Assembly: GCA_009809945.1 (NCBI GenBank)
Contig: WTPW01000190.1
Coordinates: 93,927-157,926, forward strand
Reading direction: 5' to 3'
Origin: Gigaspora margarita
Lineage: Eukaryota; Glomeromycota; Glomeromycetes; Diversisporales; Gigasporaceae
DNA length: 64,000 nt
This document shows, one piece after another, positions 34,687 through 46,640 of the stretch (positions are counted from its first letter, which is position 1; the number at the start of each line of letters is the position of its first letter). The notes below the pieces were generated by a model, which searched no databases, was not told the DNA's origin, and was given only the letters and a program-made list of their open reading frames with translations. A program made the translations under genes and the position numbers.

Positions 34687-36535
34687 TTCATCCACATTCA
34701 CCAAGACTGCCTGACATACACTTGAAGAACTTTTTGCAATTCCATTTGCATTAAGGTTACTTACTTTTGCTATAAAACCTAGATCTTTATTCCTTTGCAC
34801 TCTTTCCAACAAAGGATTATAAAAAATATGCCAAACTAGGTGAGAAATTACCTTCCTCTAGTCGATTCTATTCGCTTGTAAATTCTTTCATAAGACCATA
34901 GCTCGTAATTACTCTTATATGTCTATTTTTATACAAATTGATAATAAACTTGATTAAAATTCATAGAATTTTGATCCTTTGAAGTGCTTTTTCTAACATT
35001 AAGAGGCTATCAGAATTGAAAGTCTTTTTTATATTCTGGAAAAGGAGATATAATTTCTTCTTTTTCTCTTGGGCCTCCTCTAACAGTGCATTTAATATAT
35101 GAATAGGCTCCTCTGTTGATCTTCTGACAAACCAGTGAAATTTGGCCTTGAAGAATGTTTTTCTCAATACAGACTTTGCTTAACCTTTTAGTTATAACTC
35201 TGGTTACTTATTTGGAAATGCTTCTAATAATGTGATTAGTCTAAGACTTCCAAAGTCAAACCCCAATCTTCACCTTTGGCTATTGTATATATTTGTGCTA
35301 TATTCCACTTGACTAGAATGCAGCCCTTTACCAAACAAAGATTCGCAAAGTTTTTAAAAATAACCGGAACGCTATATTTTGCCTGCTAAATTAACTCATA
35401 CGTTCTATTAGATATTCCTGGAGCTGATTTCAGTTTCACCTTGTTGAGCATTAAAATCTATTCTTCTACATCTATTGGAGATAAAACTGGGTTGTAATAT
35501 TCCTCTTCAATCCTGTTTAAAGGCTAGTATACCCTCTTCCAATCCTTACTTAATTGGTTCCAGTAAGGTTTTCTCCTCCTAAATTGCTTTTTAAAATGTT
35601 TCTCCATTTCTGTCAGAACTTCCTCTGGTTCAACAATTAATTTTTAGCAATCCTCCTTTTCTACTAATATTTTATCTAATGCTACTTTGCTATAAGGTTT
35701 CTCCAGAATTCTTGTTAATATCTGCTTATGCTTATCTACTATCATCTTACACTATTACTTTACAAATGCCTTATCTCTTTCTTCTTTTGTAATTGATTCT
35801 CACTAATAATCTTACTTTCTATTGCTTTCTACCAAAGAACTGCTCTATCTAACCAATCTTCTAAATTAGTCATATTGATGTCATTGATACTTGTTCGTAC
35901 TCTTGCATTAATACTTTTAATTTTGCAATTCCAGCCTTGAACTAAGTACAAACTTATACCATTGTCTCTGCTTTTCTAATACTACTAATAAAATACCTTA
36001 AATTTTTCACTGTTTCTGAAATATTGCTTCTTTGAGCTCTATCTTCCTTTCTTTTCTAGTTCTTATCTTCTGCTTTGGTAGTGACTCTTCTGCTGCCTTC
36101 CAAATTGAAGACTCAATTATATCCTAAACTTGATCTAGGTTCACTTCTTGCCCTTGTAAAGATTGATCTAAATTCTCACTATCTTCCTTCATGAGATGTT
36201 TTGAAACTCTTGTTTTAAGCTTGTTTCACAATAGTACCTAATAGCTTTCCCAATCCTCCTGTTTTGCACTATCTAACTTTCACAATATTCGCTCTGTCAT
36301 CTGAGTTCTAAACCCATCTTCTTTATAAAAATTGGGTTGTTTTAGGAACAACTCGATCAAAGGCAAGTTATAGTCACTACCCATAATTGTTTCTATTTCT
36401 TGAATCTCTGCTTTATTTAATCTTTTTATCATAGCTTCTAAAACCCATATTTGGTAAATATGTAACTTTGTATATCTATTACTCCAGGTATATTTTCTAC
36501 TATGAGGATTTAATTTTCTTAAAGCATTGCAAAAT
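34687..36535 (-). mobile_element. LINE fragment C: endonuclease C-part and RT fingers/palm
   Basis: Reverse strand from ~36,520: ALRKLNPHSRKYTWSN then GSDYNLPLIELFL is the C-terminal part of the apurinic-like endonuclease (SDHN-type motif as SDYN). RT: LYLLFQNIKKTFNSDS (~35,030) is motif A with Asp altered to Asn; QGEVISHLVWHIFYNPLL (~34,850) is motif B; VCQAVLVNVDE (~34,700) leads into the YxDD region. Intervening 35,200-36,270 reads as degenerate linker/RT with many stops. Loss of the motif A Asp would already abolish activity. Confidence 0.8.
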
Positions 36536-36860
36536 TGCATTTTTTTTTCTAGCCATGTAAAAAGAGCGAATTTTTTGTTGATATTCCATTACAAAATATT
36601 TTAAGTAGCTATATATCAATATATAATACATAATCATTTATATCAATTAAAATTAAATGTTACATATCAATTAATGTGTTATAAATTGATATATATCAAA
36701 AATTGATTAATAACAAAAATAGGTAAGTGATCAATGTAGATCAAATTATTGATTATCATCAAATTAATCAAAATCGTTATATATCGATCATTATGTTATT
36801 AATCAATAATTAGCAATTTAATTTGGATATACACTTTAAAATATTAGATATACACTTTTA
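36536..36860. repeat. left subterminal region of the KDZ-like element
   Basis: Repeated TATATCAAT, TTGATTA, GATCAAT and ATCGATCA motifs on both strands between the LINE border and the transposase stop codon. Confidence 0.5.
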
Positions 36861-37635
36861 TTAGAACATAAAACTGTTCATTAAATATTCATTTGTTTTT
36901 TCCAATCTTGCAACTCTATATACAGTTCTATCTATACTATCTATAGGTATACAACTGTATTGTTTAATTGATTTTAGTTTAGGACATCCCCATAATTCAC
37001 CATCTTCATCATACCAATGAACAAGAGCGAGTTCTAATGGATCTTTGTCTTTTGCTTAGTAAAACTTGAGTATCAACAGAATCTTATAAATGATATTTTT
37101 TATATGCATTAGTATATATTACTTATGAAGTTAGAGAATATTTTCTAACTTCGTCACTTATAGATATTATTATCATTATTATTATTTATTGTTAAAAAAA
37201 TATTAGAATATGTGTATAAATCAAATAAAATAAAACCAATACTTACTAAGCCATACCAATTTAATTCATTTTCTTGATCATCAGATGCACTTACTATAAT
37301 ATTAGAAAATATTGGTTTCCCATGAAAATTTGATGTAGCACAAATTATATTAGTATTTTTTAAAGATGCAGAAGAAAATATTTCTATACATTTATCTTTG
37401 TCAAGAAATACAGTTGATTCCACTTCAAAAAAATCACCAAGGCTAGTTAGTAGGTTTTGAAAGCCTTCAGCTTGTAATAGGTCCAAATTATTTTTATTTT
37501 TCTGAAGGAAATCTTCTAGTTCTTCAGACCTTAATGTTAAATTCCATAAAAGTTTTCCAAACCCTTTCATCAGTAAGTTTTTCCATTTAATCTAATAATA
37601 ATCAATTATTAGCGATACTTAGAGATTATCTACTA

Positions 37636-37924
37636 AGCAATGCTAGTATTGGACATATAGAGAACATTAATAGAAAAGGGACAAATCATTTTTAGTGACT
37701 TTTTTTAAAATTTTAAATTAAAATATCTTGACAACTACCAAATCAAATTTAATAATTTTTTTTTGGTTTAATTCTTAACTATAAAAAATTAAAATAAAAA
37801 AATTTTGATTAAATTTAGTTAAGTAATTGTTAAGTTATTTTAATTTAAAGTTGAAAAAACTTTTACTTAGAAAAGATTTGTCCCTTTTCTATTGATGTCC
37901 CCTATATGTTCAATGCCAACACTG
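37636..37924. mobile_element. 289-bp hAT-type MITE
   Basis: Long inverted ends sharing ATAGAAAAGGGACAAAT (37,668 and 37,871 regions) and CATATAG, outermost CAATGCTAGTATTG / CAATGCCAACACTG. Probable 8-bp duplication ATCTACTA / ATTTACTA (37,628-37,635; 37,925-37,932). Lies in the transposase gene. Confidence 0.75.
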
Positions 37925-38235
37925 ATTTACTATATTTAAAATGTACTGCATTCAATATTTGTTTCATATTCTCTTTCTTGTTAGACATTCGATAAGGTAT
38001 TTTTACATAGTCCTTATGAAGTGTTTCATAAGTTTTAGTGGTTATACTATTTATTAATCTATACTTTCTAATTGCAGGTACTATGTAATAGCACTAAGAA
38101 TAAAGCTTTGGCAATTGTAGCCCACTTGGTGAATATTGAAAAAATATTTTAACAAATTCTTTGGCCAAATCTACAATTAATTCTTATAAATTAATCATTA
38201 ATAATTGAACATTTGTAAAAAGCTATGTATTTAAA

Positions 38236-38307
38236 ATTTTTGCTAACAAAATCACCCTTTGGGACTATGAATTACATAGTACAAAGGGTGATTTTGTTAG
38301 CAAAAAT
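38236..38307. repeat. 72-nt near-perfect palindrome
   Basis: 26-bp perfect arms (38,236-38,261 and 38,282-38,307; core CTAACAAAATCACCCTTTG) enclosing an inner 6-bp stem ACTATG/CATAGT with loop AATTA. It appears to sit in an intron of the transposase, after a GTATAA donor. Confidence 0.92.
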
Positions 38308-39492
38308 CTTATTTGTTTTATACCTATAATTGATTTAAAGAATCGTTAGTAAAAGATTCTTCTTATGATGCAATATACATCTGAAGAAATTTGTAATGTA
38401 TGCGGTATAACTGTTCATTACTAATTCCTGGCTTCCTATAACCTTTATATAGGTTGTTAAGTGCAAAAATTATTACTTTTATAAAATTTCTTAATTCATC
38501 TACTGTCATATGTATTATTTCAGATATTTTTTCAATATTTTGAGCCCTTATACCTAGGAATTAGCATTAATCATTGCTCAAAAATTTGCATCACTTGTTT
38601 TTCACACTGGTTGTTTAGAAGTTCTTTAGTATAGTCAAGCATATACTTAAAGAAACCAAGATCTAAGGTATGCATTTGATCAGGAATGATAACCTTGTAT
38701 ATATTAAAGTTACTAAAAACAAAAAAAAGCATTTATTTATAAATAAAATAATTATTATAATAATAATAATAATGCATTTGTTAGTTTACTTATACTAATA
38801 AACTATAATTAACTTTAATTTATACTTTATTTTCCAAAATGCATTTGGTTCAGGATAAATTGAATAATAATTTTTTTCACTGTCCTCTATTACTTTTTTT
38901 ATATAATTAGGTATTCTTGATAATATATTAGTCAGGTTAATATTTTTCAAGTCATCCCTCAATACTAAACATGAATAACAAGGACTTCTTGATGCAGATG
39001 ACTGGTAAATGTTAGCCATCTTACTGGTTTCAAGCAAATCAGCAAGTAATATTGAAATTCATAGGACCAATAGTATTAAGTTACCATGAACAATGAAATT
39101 AAGCTCTAGACCATTAGCAATGGGCTTGAGTAAAATCCTTAAACATTTATGAAAAACTTTTCTTTGTAATTTTTGAAACTCTTTAGAATTTTTTGTTGTG
39201 GAATCTTTAGACTTTAAGATAGGTAGATACCTGATTAAAGCTTTAGATTCTGGCTTGTTTTACTGGGAGTTGGGAATATTTCCTAGAGTTTGAAACCAGT
39301 TTTATTTAATTAAAACTGATTTTATAATATGAAAAATAAAACTGATTCCAAATGCTAATGTTACCTAAGGATAAAAATATAGAGTGTTTAGAAGATTTTC
39401 CCATATAGTCTAGGGTCATTGCATCAGAATAAAGGATTATTAATAGTAATCATTGCCCAAGAAGCAGTGTATAAAATCTGAAGAAAAATTTT

Positions 39493-39670
39493 AGTGCACA
39501 TGTGCAAATTGGAAAAATTTTTTTGTGCACACTTTAAAAATTTTTATATAAAATTGTGCACAACCTATATGTTAATTAAGAAAAATCTTTCTGCACATGT
39601 GCATATCCAATTTAAAAAATTGTGCACACAAAAATATAATTGTGCACATGTGCACATTGTGCACATGAAT
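39493..39670. repeat. TGTGCACATGTGCA palindrome cluster
   Basis: Seven or so copies of GTGCACA(TGTGCA) in 178 bp, evenly alternating with AAAAATTTTT-like spacers. It interrupts the transposase between the segment ending NCLW and YSDAM. Could be a small MITE; no clear duplication. Confidence 0.75.
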
Positions 39671-40684
39671 TTTATTCACTACCAAGAAGTAATGATGATT
39701 CTTCTTATTCTTACCAGAGGCAATTATATTGCTCTTCAAAGATATGGCACTCTACATTATTTTTTATCTCTCTTTTATTTACAAATTTAAGAACTAATTG
39801 CTGATTTATACTATCAATCATTAATAAAGACTTTAGTTTCTTTATTAATGATCGATAGTAAAATGTGTACTTAATATTTTGAAACATTATAATAGAAATT
39901 TCTTTGAACATCATGTGAAGAATTGTTGAATTATCCAGAAATTTCTTTTCAAACTTTGTTGTTGGAGGGTGAGGTGAAGCATCTAGATTTGAATGCTTAT
40001 TGCCATCTGAATTAGATAGTTGATATTTACTGATAATTTCCATAAATTCACAATATGCATCATTGGGCCAATCAACTTCATGTAAATATAGAAGGTTATG
40101 AATTGCATCATCAGGTGAAGCACCTTTGTAGTCTTCTGGATCAATTTTGATAGGTATAAAAGAAGACTCAGAATTTGCTAAAAGATGCTCTATTTTCATA
40201 TCAGAAATATCAAAAATATTGAAATGAGGTGATGTTGATCATTTTTATTCTAACATATAATTATTATATAATGTTTTATAACTTATTCATACAATTATTA
40301 TATAATGTTATAACTTATAATAGTATTTATAATGCAACTAATTTCATATATCATAGAATTTTCATAGTTATTTTCTGTTTGCATAGAAGAATCTAACCCA
40401 GAATCTGACATAACTTCGTCCTTAAGTAAGTATAATCATTAATTATCATTTTAAAACTTTATTAACAAATTTTTACTAATTTATCCCATATATTATGAAG
40501 ATTCATCTGTATAAGAATTATATCTGGAACTATAATTTGGAAAATTATAAATAATAGCATTCACTTGCTCATCAAAATCAGTTTGACTTGCCTCATTAAT
40601 ATAAGGGTGACTTTGAGAAATATGTTGAGATAATGAACTAGATTTTGAAAAATCATGAGGACAATAAGAAAATTGCCAACACAT

Positions 40685-41854
40685 TTTGAAAAAAATTGAG
40701 AAACAGAAAAGTAGAGAAAAAATAAAGAGAAAGGAAGTAAAGAAGCAAAAGAAAATAGAAGAAATAGAAAAAAGAAAGCAAATAAAAGAAAGAGAAAAAA
40801 AGCAAATAATAATGGTTAAAAGGCGAAAAAATGAAAGAAAACAAAAATACAAAAGCAAAAGAAAGTGAAATAAATAAAAGAAAATAAATAAAAAGCAAAT
40901 AAGAGAATGAGAAAAAGAAATAAAAGTTAATTGAGTAAATAAAATGAATAAAGAGGATAGAGAGATTGAAAGATGAAAGATAAAACCAAAAATAATGATA
41001 TTAAGCAAAATCAAGCGAAGAAAAAAGAGATAAAATAAGAAAATAAAAGGGCACTAGATACTGAAATCTAGACTGAATTCTGTTTCTCAGTTTTAAAGAG
41101 AAGGGTAAATGACAAATGATAAAAAGTAAAATAAAAAGAATATTGAATTAAAGTGATTATCAATTATAAAGGATCAAAGTCTATAAGAATATTTATAAGA
41201 TAATATTTAGAGAAATTGCTTTGTATCTGTTTGTATCTATTTATATCGATTTATATCAATTTAAATCAATTTAACTTTATTTTTTAAATGAATTCATATG
41301 CGAGAAGACATTGTAAACAACTAGCATCATATTATGCATTACCTAACATATGCAACATTAAATAAGAGCTGCCAAAGAAAAACCTAAGCTATCATGCTTT
41401 CAATTATCTTTTGTAAAAGACATAATCAATTTAATTTATTATCTAATAGATTGAATCAATTATGTCTATTACAAAATATAATTGAAAGCCTAATGACTTG
41501 GGTTTTCTTAATAAACTCAGCCACACAATAAATCTCATTACAATTATAATAATCAAAACAGCAACTAAGTATTTTTCAAATTTTTTTCTTTAGTAACATT
41601 TTCATTATTCAAATTTTTTTCGATCTGTATGTTTTCATTATTACATTTTATTATTTTACTTTTTTTTTCCTGCTTACAATGAAATAAGTATACAAATAAG
41701 ATAAGTACCATTTTTTTTTCTTCCAGTATGGTTTTCATCATTATGTTTTAATTTTTTTTTCCTTGCTTACAAAGGCCTTTACAATTTAAATACAACAAAT
41801 TTCTAGCATTTAAAGGTAAACATTTTTAAAATACTTTTTTGTAATTTTGGAACA
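40685..41854. promoter_or_regulatory. divergent intergenic region of the KDZ-like element
   Basis: Lies between the starts of the two divergent genes. 40,685-41,040 is a ~350-bp purine-rich tract (A/G on plus, pyrimidine on minus) that may be transcript leader for the transposase. A 41-bp-scale inverted pair, TTGAAAGC...GATTGAATCAATTATGTC, lies at 41,398-41,487. Promoter role is inferred from position only. Confidence 0.45.
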
Positions 41855-42121
41855 ATGAAAAATACAAAAAACTTACCTTCCACTACTTCTAATACACCAC
41901 ATAATAACAAACTACCTCAAACCATTCATTCTCAATCAGTTTCTAACTCTAAACAACTATCTCTAAATGTTCATTCTCAATTAGTTTTTTATAATGCCTC
42001 TGATCCTCAACAAACATCTCATACTTTTCATTTTCAACCATCTCAATCAGTTTCTAATATACCATATATTTCCAATTATCCTCAACAAACATCTTACTAA
42101 TGCTATCCTTCAAAAACAACC

Positions 42122-42779
42122 TTATCTCTTAAACGTATTCCAGGCAAATTTGCCTGGAAAATTAAAAAGTATTTATAATTTTTTAAATAAAACAAAAATT
42201 TATTAAGAATATGGGGTATACTTTCTTGATAAAATTCTTTTTTTAAAACATATTTTATAAACTTTCTTACAAAAATTTTTTAAAATTATTAGAAAACTTT
42301 CATACAATAAAACTTTAAAGTTTTTATTTAAAAATTTTTACTATAGATGTTTTCTTTAACTTTTCTTAAATTTTATATGTTCCTGTCTATAAAAAAAATT
42401 TTTACTTCTAATACAAGTCTTAATTTTTACAAGTAAATCACAAAAGTTGCAATAATAAAGTTGTAATCCTTTTTATAAACTACAATATGTATTAAAAACA
42501 GAGGCTAGAGCTAATATTTATAGAGTTCGCCAAGAATTAGTGATAATTTTTTTGGTTAAAAATTTTTTTTAAAATTGTCTATTTTTAGCTTATAAGCAAC
42601 TTATACTTTTTTTCTTATAATATAAAATTAAATTTTACTAAAATATAATCCTTATTTTCAAATATTATTAAATAAAATTTTGTTTTAATATTTTAATTTT
42701 TAAAAAAAGTAGATCATAAGTATATTTATAGTATTTTTCTAGGCAAATTTGCCTGGAACAGCCTACAGATTAAGGGATA
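42122..42779. mobile_element. GGCAAATTTGCC MITE family, copy 2
   Basis: Ends TTATCTCTTAAACG / AATCTGTAG...TTAAGGGATAA inverted, with CCAGGCAAATTTGCCTGG-like palindromes just inside each end. Interrupts the 41,855 gene. Body matches 60,190-60,762. Confidence 0.8.
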
Positions 42780-44004
42780 ATACTTATTGTGATGATTATA
42801 ATTCATCATCGAAAAGTATTTTAAGTATACAAAGCATTTTCTCCAAATGGCTAAAAGAAGTCGCCAACAACAAACATCTTAACAACACTTTTACCAATCC
42901 TCTCATCGACAATCTCATCAACAATCTTATCAACCTTCTTGCTATGAATTCCAGAATAACAATAGAAATCATTTCTCACTATAGTGTTCACCTGATCCCG
43001 AACATTGAGAAAGATCACGTGAAAGATCAACTAATCAAGAAAGATCACATAAAAGATCAACCAATCAAAATGCACTACATACCAGTAAAATTTTAATACA
43101 TAATATATAAGCCTTTGTTTTTTTTGTTTTTTTTCTAGTGGAAACTTTTTTTTTATTAATGAGAAACTTTTTTTTTAATAAAACAAAAAAATAAGACTGT
43201 CACCACCACTGCTACTACAAAGAGTTTGGAAGGCTCTACACCCAAAATCAGCAGCTGTACTATTGCTTAAATGGCCAATAAAAATGTTCAAGAAATAAAA
43301 ACTAAACTAAATAGAAAAAGAGATGAGCAAGAGAATGAACTCTCCCTTCAAGTGATGGATGTGAGTGAATTTCTTTCTAAATATTTTTTTTTTTTATATT
43401 GAATATATTCATTATAAATGTTTTTTGTTTTTTTTTATTTTTAAAGGGGATATATACTGGCATTGTAAAATATTTATTTCTGTACCATGTTTACTCAAAC
43501 CAGAGTATCCTAAAGGAGGTATTAAAGAGTTACCTTGAGCAGAAACTTCCCAATTTTATGCGAAGTATGAGTTCAAATCAGTTTATAAACTGTTTTCACA
43601 GTGAATAGTAAAGTGAGTATGTTATTAATTGATAATATATATATATTTTTAATCTTGTTATTTTATTGATCACTAACAATAACAATTAATATTATTGTCA
43701 TCTTTTCATTATAATATTATTAATTACTATTTTAATCATTCTAACTTGTGATAATAGCTCCTCCAAAAAATGAAAAATAACCAAGGTGCAGCATTGCAGA
43801 GCATTAGATCAGTGATGTAAAAAGTTTTGGCTCTGAATGGTTGCCCTCCTTGAAAAGAATGCCAAGGCCTCCATAATTGTAAAATGGAAAAAAAAATCCA
43901 AAAATAGGTGAGTATCATCACTTATTGTTTGAAACAAACAGTAAAAATGTGTTCTGGATCTCTGCAATAGCAAGAGCTGCATTTTCAGAAGTTATAGTTC
44001 CCAC

Positions 44005-44233
44005 CAGTGTTTAAAATTCAAAATTGGTTTTATGTTCTCAAAAAGAACATTTTTAATTTCATAATGTTCTTAGTAAAATTTTAACGTTCTTTATATAGGA
44101 AAATTAAAATTATTTTAATATTAAAAGAATTTTTTGAATGTTCTCAAATAGAGAACATATTTTAATAATTTATGTTCTCAAAAATCGTATAATGTTCTTT
44201 GAGAACACTGAGAACATTGAATTTTAAACACTG
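44005..44233. mobile_element. 229-bp hAT-type MITE with perfect 8-bp duplication
   Basis: Inverted ends CAGTGTTTAAAATTCAA / TTGAATTTTAAACACTG, perfect 17 bp. Target duplication GTTCCCAC at 43,997-44,004 and 44,234-44,241. Multiple TGTTCTC/GAGAACA subrepeats. Removing it restores an open reading (EVIVPTLTSKH). Confidence 0.95.
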
Positions 44234-44617
44234 GTTCCCACCCTAACAAGCAAACACTGTGCTTTTGCACTTGCAGTATGTGACATATTTTTAAATCTGA
44301 AATCCAAGAGTATTACATGTGATGAGAAAATATGAAATACCGTATAGAGAAGTATCTTGTATATATTTGCTATTTTCTTTATTTCTTTATCATATAATCT
44401 TTTGAACAATACTAACTTTTAATAAATATAGAATATTTTTAATAACAGTAGTCTGTCATATAATTCGTTTGAAACAATTATGAATAATGAATCAGAGGTT
44501 CAGCACCCCTCAGATTTATAGCAAAATACTCCTGAATCAGAATCTAGAATATTTTTTCAGGGTCTTTCGCAGGAAGAAATGGATGATTTGTTTGGGCTTA
44601 ATAATTATGGTGATTAG

Positions 44618-44927
44618 TTTAGTTTTAATTAGTCATATTCGAGTATGTAATTTAGCAATATGTATTTCTTTTAATTAATAAAATTCAAATTGCATTTGTC
44701 TGCATTATAAAAAGTAATATTTGATATTAATATTAATTTACTAAATATAAGTAATAAGTATAATATATAATAGTATTGATATTGGTACAATTAGAAAAAA
44801 TCGATTAGGATTATTATTCGTTATTAAACAATACTAATCATAATTTTTTTAATTTGATATCTATCGATTATTATGATTACTATCTTAATCGATAGTTCTT
44901 GTCAGGGGATTTAAATCAATTACTAAC
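44618..44927. repeat. right subterminal region of the KDZ-like element
   Basis: Repeated TATTGATA, ATCGATTA, TAATCATAA and ATCTATCGATTATTATGATT motifs between the last coding piece and the LINE border, mirroring the left margin in style. Confidence 0.5.
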
Positions 44928-46216
44928 CAATAACTGAAAAAATTGATAGTAATCCCTGTGCAAATTTTGGTGATATCATCTGTGGAAATTTATCTATAAA
45001 CTTATTTGGTATATAATTGAAGTCTCCCATTAAATGATATGCTAAGTTTCATTATGTATATTAATTATTTTTTTGATTTTCTCAGCAACTATCTTCGCAT
45101 TTTCCTTATCGTTAGAGGGTAGATATGCTGTTATTACCAATAATTTGCATTTCTTAAAAAAGAACTTAGCCCACATTAAATACTTATTATATCTTTTTAT
45201 TCTACCCAAGTGCTTTTCAATACCTCTTCTAATAAGTAAACATATACCAGAACCCTTACATTTATCTGGTGCTGCACTTGGCCAAATACTACTAAAGTTC
45301 CTTAAATTTTTAGCCAAAAATTTTACCTCCCTTTCTTTTAGGTTCATTTTTGCAATTCTGATTAAATTTAACCTTTTATTTGCTCCCATGAAGTCAAAAA
45401 CTCTAACCTATATTCACATGTTTTTAGACTATTAATGTTATGAAACCCACACACAATGCTTTTTACTCCTAGCACTTTTTTTTGTATGATATTACTAATG
45501 CCTTTAGTTATTGCACTATTCATATATACAACTGGAGCACCTATTAGGAGCACTGTAGACCTTCCCTCTCTTGCTATTTTTTCTCGATTCTATCAAGTCA
45601 CCTTAGTATCTCCTCTAAGATACTGCTTTTTTTATAAACCTCTTTCTGTCTTGCCAGAAAGGAGGAGTTACTCATATTGCCTTTATTTAAACAACTTTCT
45701 GCATTGAAATAGTTCTATCAGCCAAATAACTTATTCATAATGGGTATTCGATCCTCTTTTTTTTTACTTTTAGAATTGCTTCCTTCTCTTTCTTTCATAT
45801 AATCAATCCTATATCTATCTCTAGAATTTAAATTGCATTTAGATCATATTTTGAACTTTTCTACCTTTGTTATTCTCGCTTGATCTTTCATGGGTGACCA
45901 TTCTAGTTTTGTATTATAATAGAAGACTTGCTCTAACTAACTTTTCAAAAAATCCTCTTCATTGCCAAAGTATATATAGGCTGTGCCTCATTGATTCCAA
46001 TTTCTATTTAATGAGATGTAAACTGCTTTTGCTTTAACACCTTTTAACTACCAAAGTATAGCTGTCTCAACTGCTATTGTGAATACGTTCCTAACAATTG
46101 TCTTGAATTTGCTCCTTTCTGACAAGGTGACCTCATCAAATTTTTCTTGAGTTAGCAAACTATTTTTCCATTTTCGTAATGTATTCTCTACAAATTTTCT
46201 GCAAACTCTTCTCTTC
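44928..46216 (-). mobile_element. LINE fragment B: N-terminal region and endonuclease
   Basis: Reverse strand: ~46,200-45,600 is a degenerate N-terminal region (AVYISLNRNWNQ). GFHNINSLKTCEYRLEFL (~45,390-45,440) is the first endonuclease motif; PSAAPDKCKGSGICLLI (~45,240) the middle; LLVITAYLPSNDKENA (~45,130) and GDFNYIPNKFID (~45,000) follow. Reading stops at ~44,928 at the KDZ-like insertion. Several frame changes. Confidence 0.85.
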
Positions 46217-46640
46217 TACAGTGCGTACAACCTAGTTTCAACCAAAAAAAATTTTAGCAGCCAAATTCAGATTTTATTTTTTAGAGGCCAATTTGAAAAT
46301 TTAGCTAAATTTATATATAAAGTGGCTAAATTTAAATTTTTAATATATATAAAGTGGCCAAATTTAAATTTTAATATAAAAAGTGGCCAAATTTAAATTT
46401 TTAATATATATAAANTNGCCAAATTTAAATTTTTAAGCGGCCAAATTTGCTTTTTTTATATATACAAAAGGTGGCCAAATTTCATCTTTAATTATAAAAA
46501 TACTATAACTTCAACTTGCTATAACTTTTTTATATAAATAGATTTAAAAAATTTAAGAACGTGGAAGTGTTTAACTTGTTTTGAATTAATATTTTAAGAT
46601 AGTATTTTTTTTTACTATTTTTTTTAAAAAAGGATTAGCG

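Larger units (their letters stand above)
36861..40684 (-). pseudogene. KDZ/Plavaka-type transposase, multi-exon, decayed
   Basis: Reverse strand from the ATG at 40,684: MCWQFSYCPHDFSKSSSLSQ then HISQSH, an N-terminal C2H2-like finger with its first cysteine position changed; acidic linker (~40,420-40,340); SPDDAIHNLLYLHEVDWPND (~40,110) and NKHSNLDASP (~39,990); YSDAMTLDYMGKSSKHSIFL (~39,365-39,430), a hallmark of this family with the catalytic-type Asp; CYSCLVLRDDL (~38,960); PDQMHTLDLGFFKYML (~38,640), the DrMH..DLG motif; FALNNLYKGYRKPG (~38,440); and a C-terminal block (37,154-37,570, then 36,861-37,060) with LALVHWYDEDGELWGCP, stop at 36,861. Exons are separated by short introns. A few stops and three inserted elements (37,636, 38,236, 39,493) mean it is inactive. 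Family call from motif order, not from a search. Confidence 0.8.
41855..44617 (+). pseudogene. unrecognised second gene of the KDZ-like element, decayed
   Basis: Plus-strand coding pieces in order: ATG at 41,855 with a Q/S/N-rich start (HSQSVSNSKQLSL, HFQPSQSVSN) to a stop at 42,098; resumption after a MITE (42,780-43,096) with SKWLKEVANN and two tandem KDHVKDQLIK units; ~43,185-43,361 ending before GTGAGT; 43,446-43,609 IYTGIVKYLF...LKEVLKSYLEQKLP after TTTTTAAAG; ~43,770-43,910 QGAALQSIRSVM with two stops before GTGAGT; ~43,962-44,341 ARAAFSEVIVPTLTSKHCAF then ALAVCDIFLNLKSKSITC, rejoined across a hAT-type MITE; and a last piece 44,480-44,617 (SQEEMDDLFGLNNYGD) with one stop. Introns and the MITE-restored reading support a real gene once. 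Function unknown; it may be a transposition helper. Confidence 0.5.
36536..44927. mobile_element. ~8.4-kb KDZ/Plavaka-like DNA transposon
   Basis: Inserted in the LINE endonuclease: GDFN...SIFSVIG stops at ~44,928 and ALRKLNP resumes at ~36,520. It carries a decayed transposase gene on the minus strand (36,861-40,684) and a second decayed gene on the plus strand (41,855-44,617), divergently transcribed. Non-coding margins of ~325 and ~310 bp both have many ATCGAT/ATCAAT/TGATTA motifs, as expected of subterminal transposase sites. Exact termini and target duplication were not resolved. At least four smaller elements lie inside it. Confidence 0.7.

Noticed and set aside
39494-39790. 98-aa plus-strand ORF rich in CAH motifs
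   Set aside because: Produced by the TGTGCACA palindrome cluster within the transposase pseudogene.
40686-40868. Lys/Glu-rich plus-strand ORF
   Set aside because: It is the antisense of the transposase leader in a purine-rich tract; low complexity explains it.
45073-45707. Plus-strand ORFs opposite the LINE endonuclease
   Set aside because: Antisense shadows of well-supported endonuclease coding.
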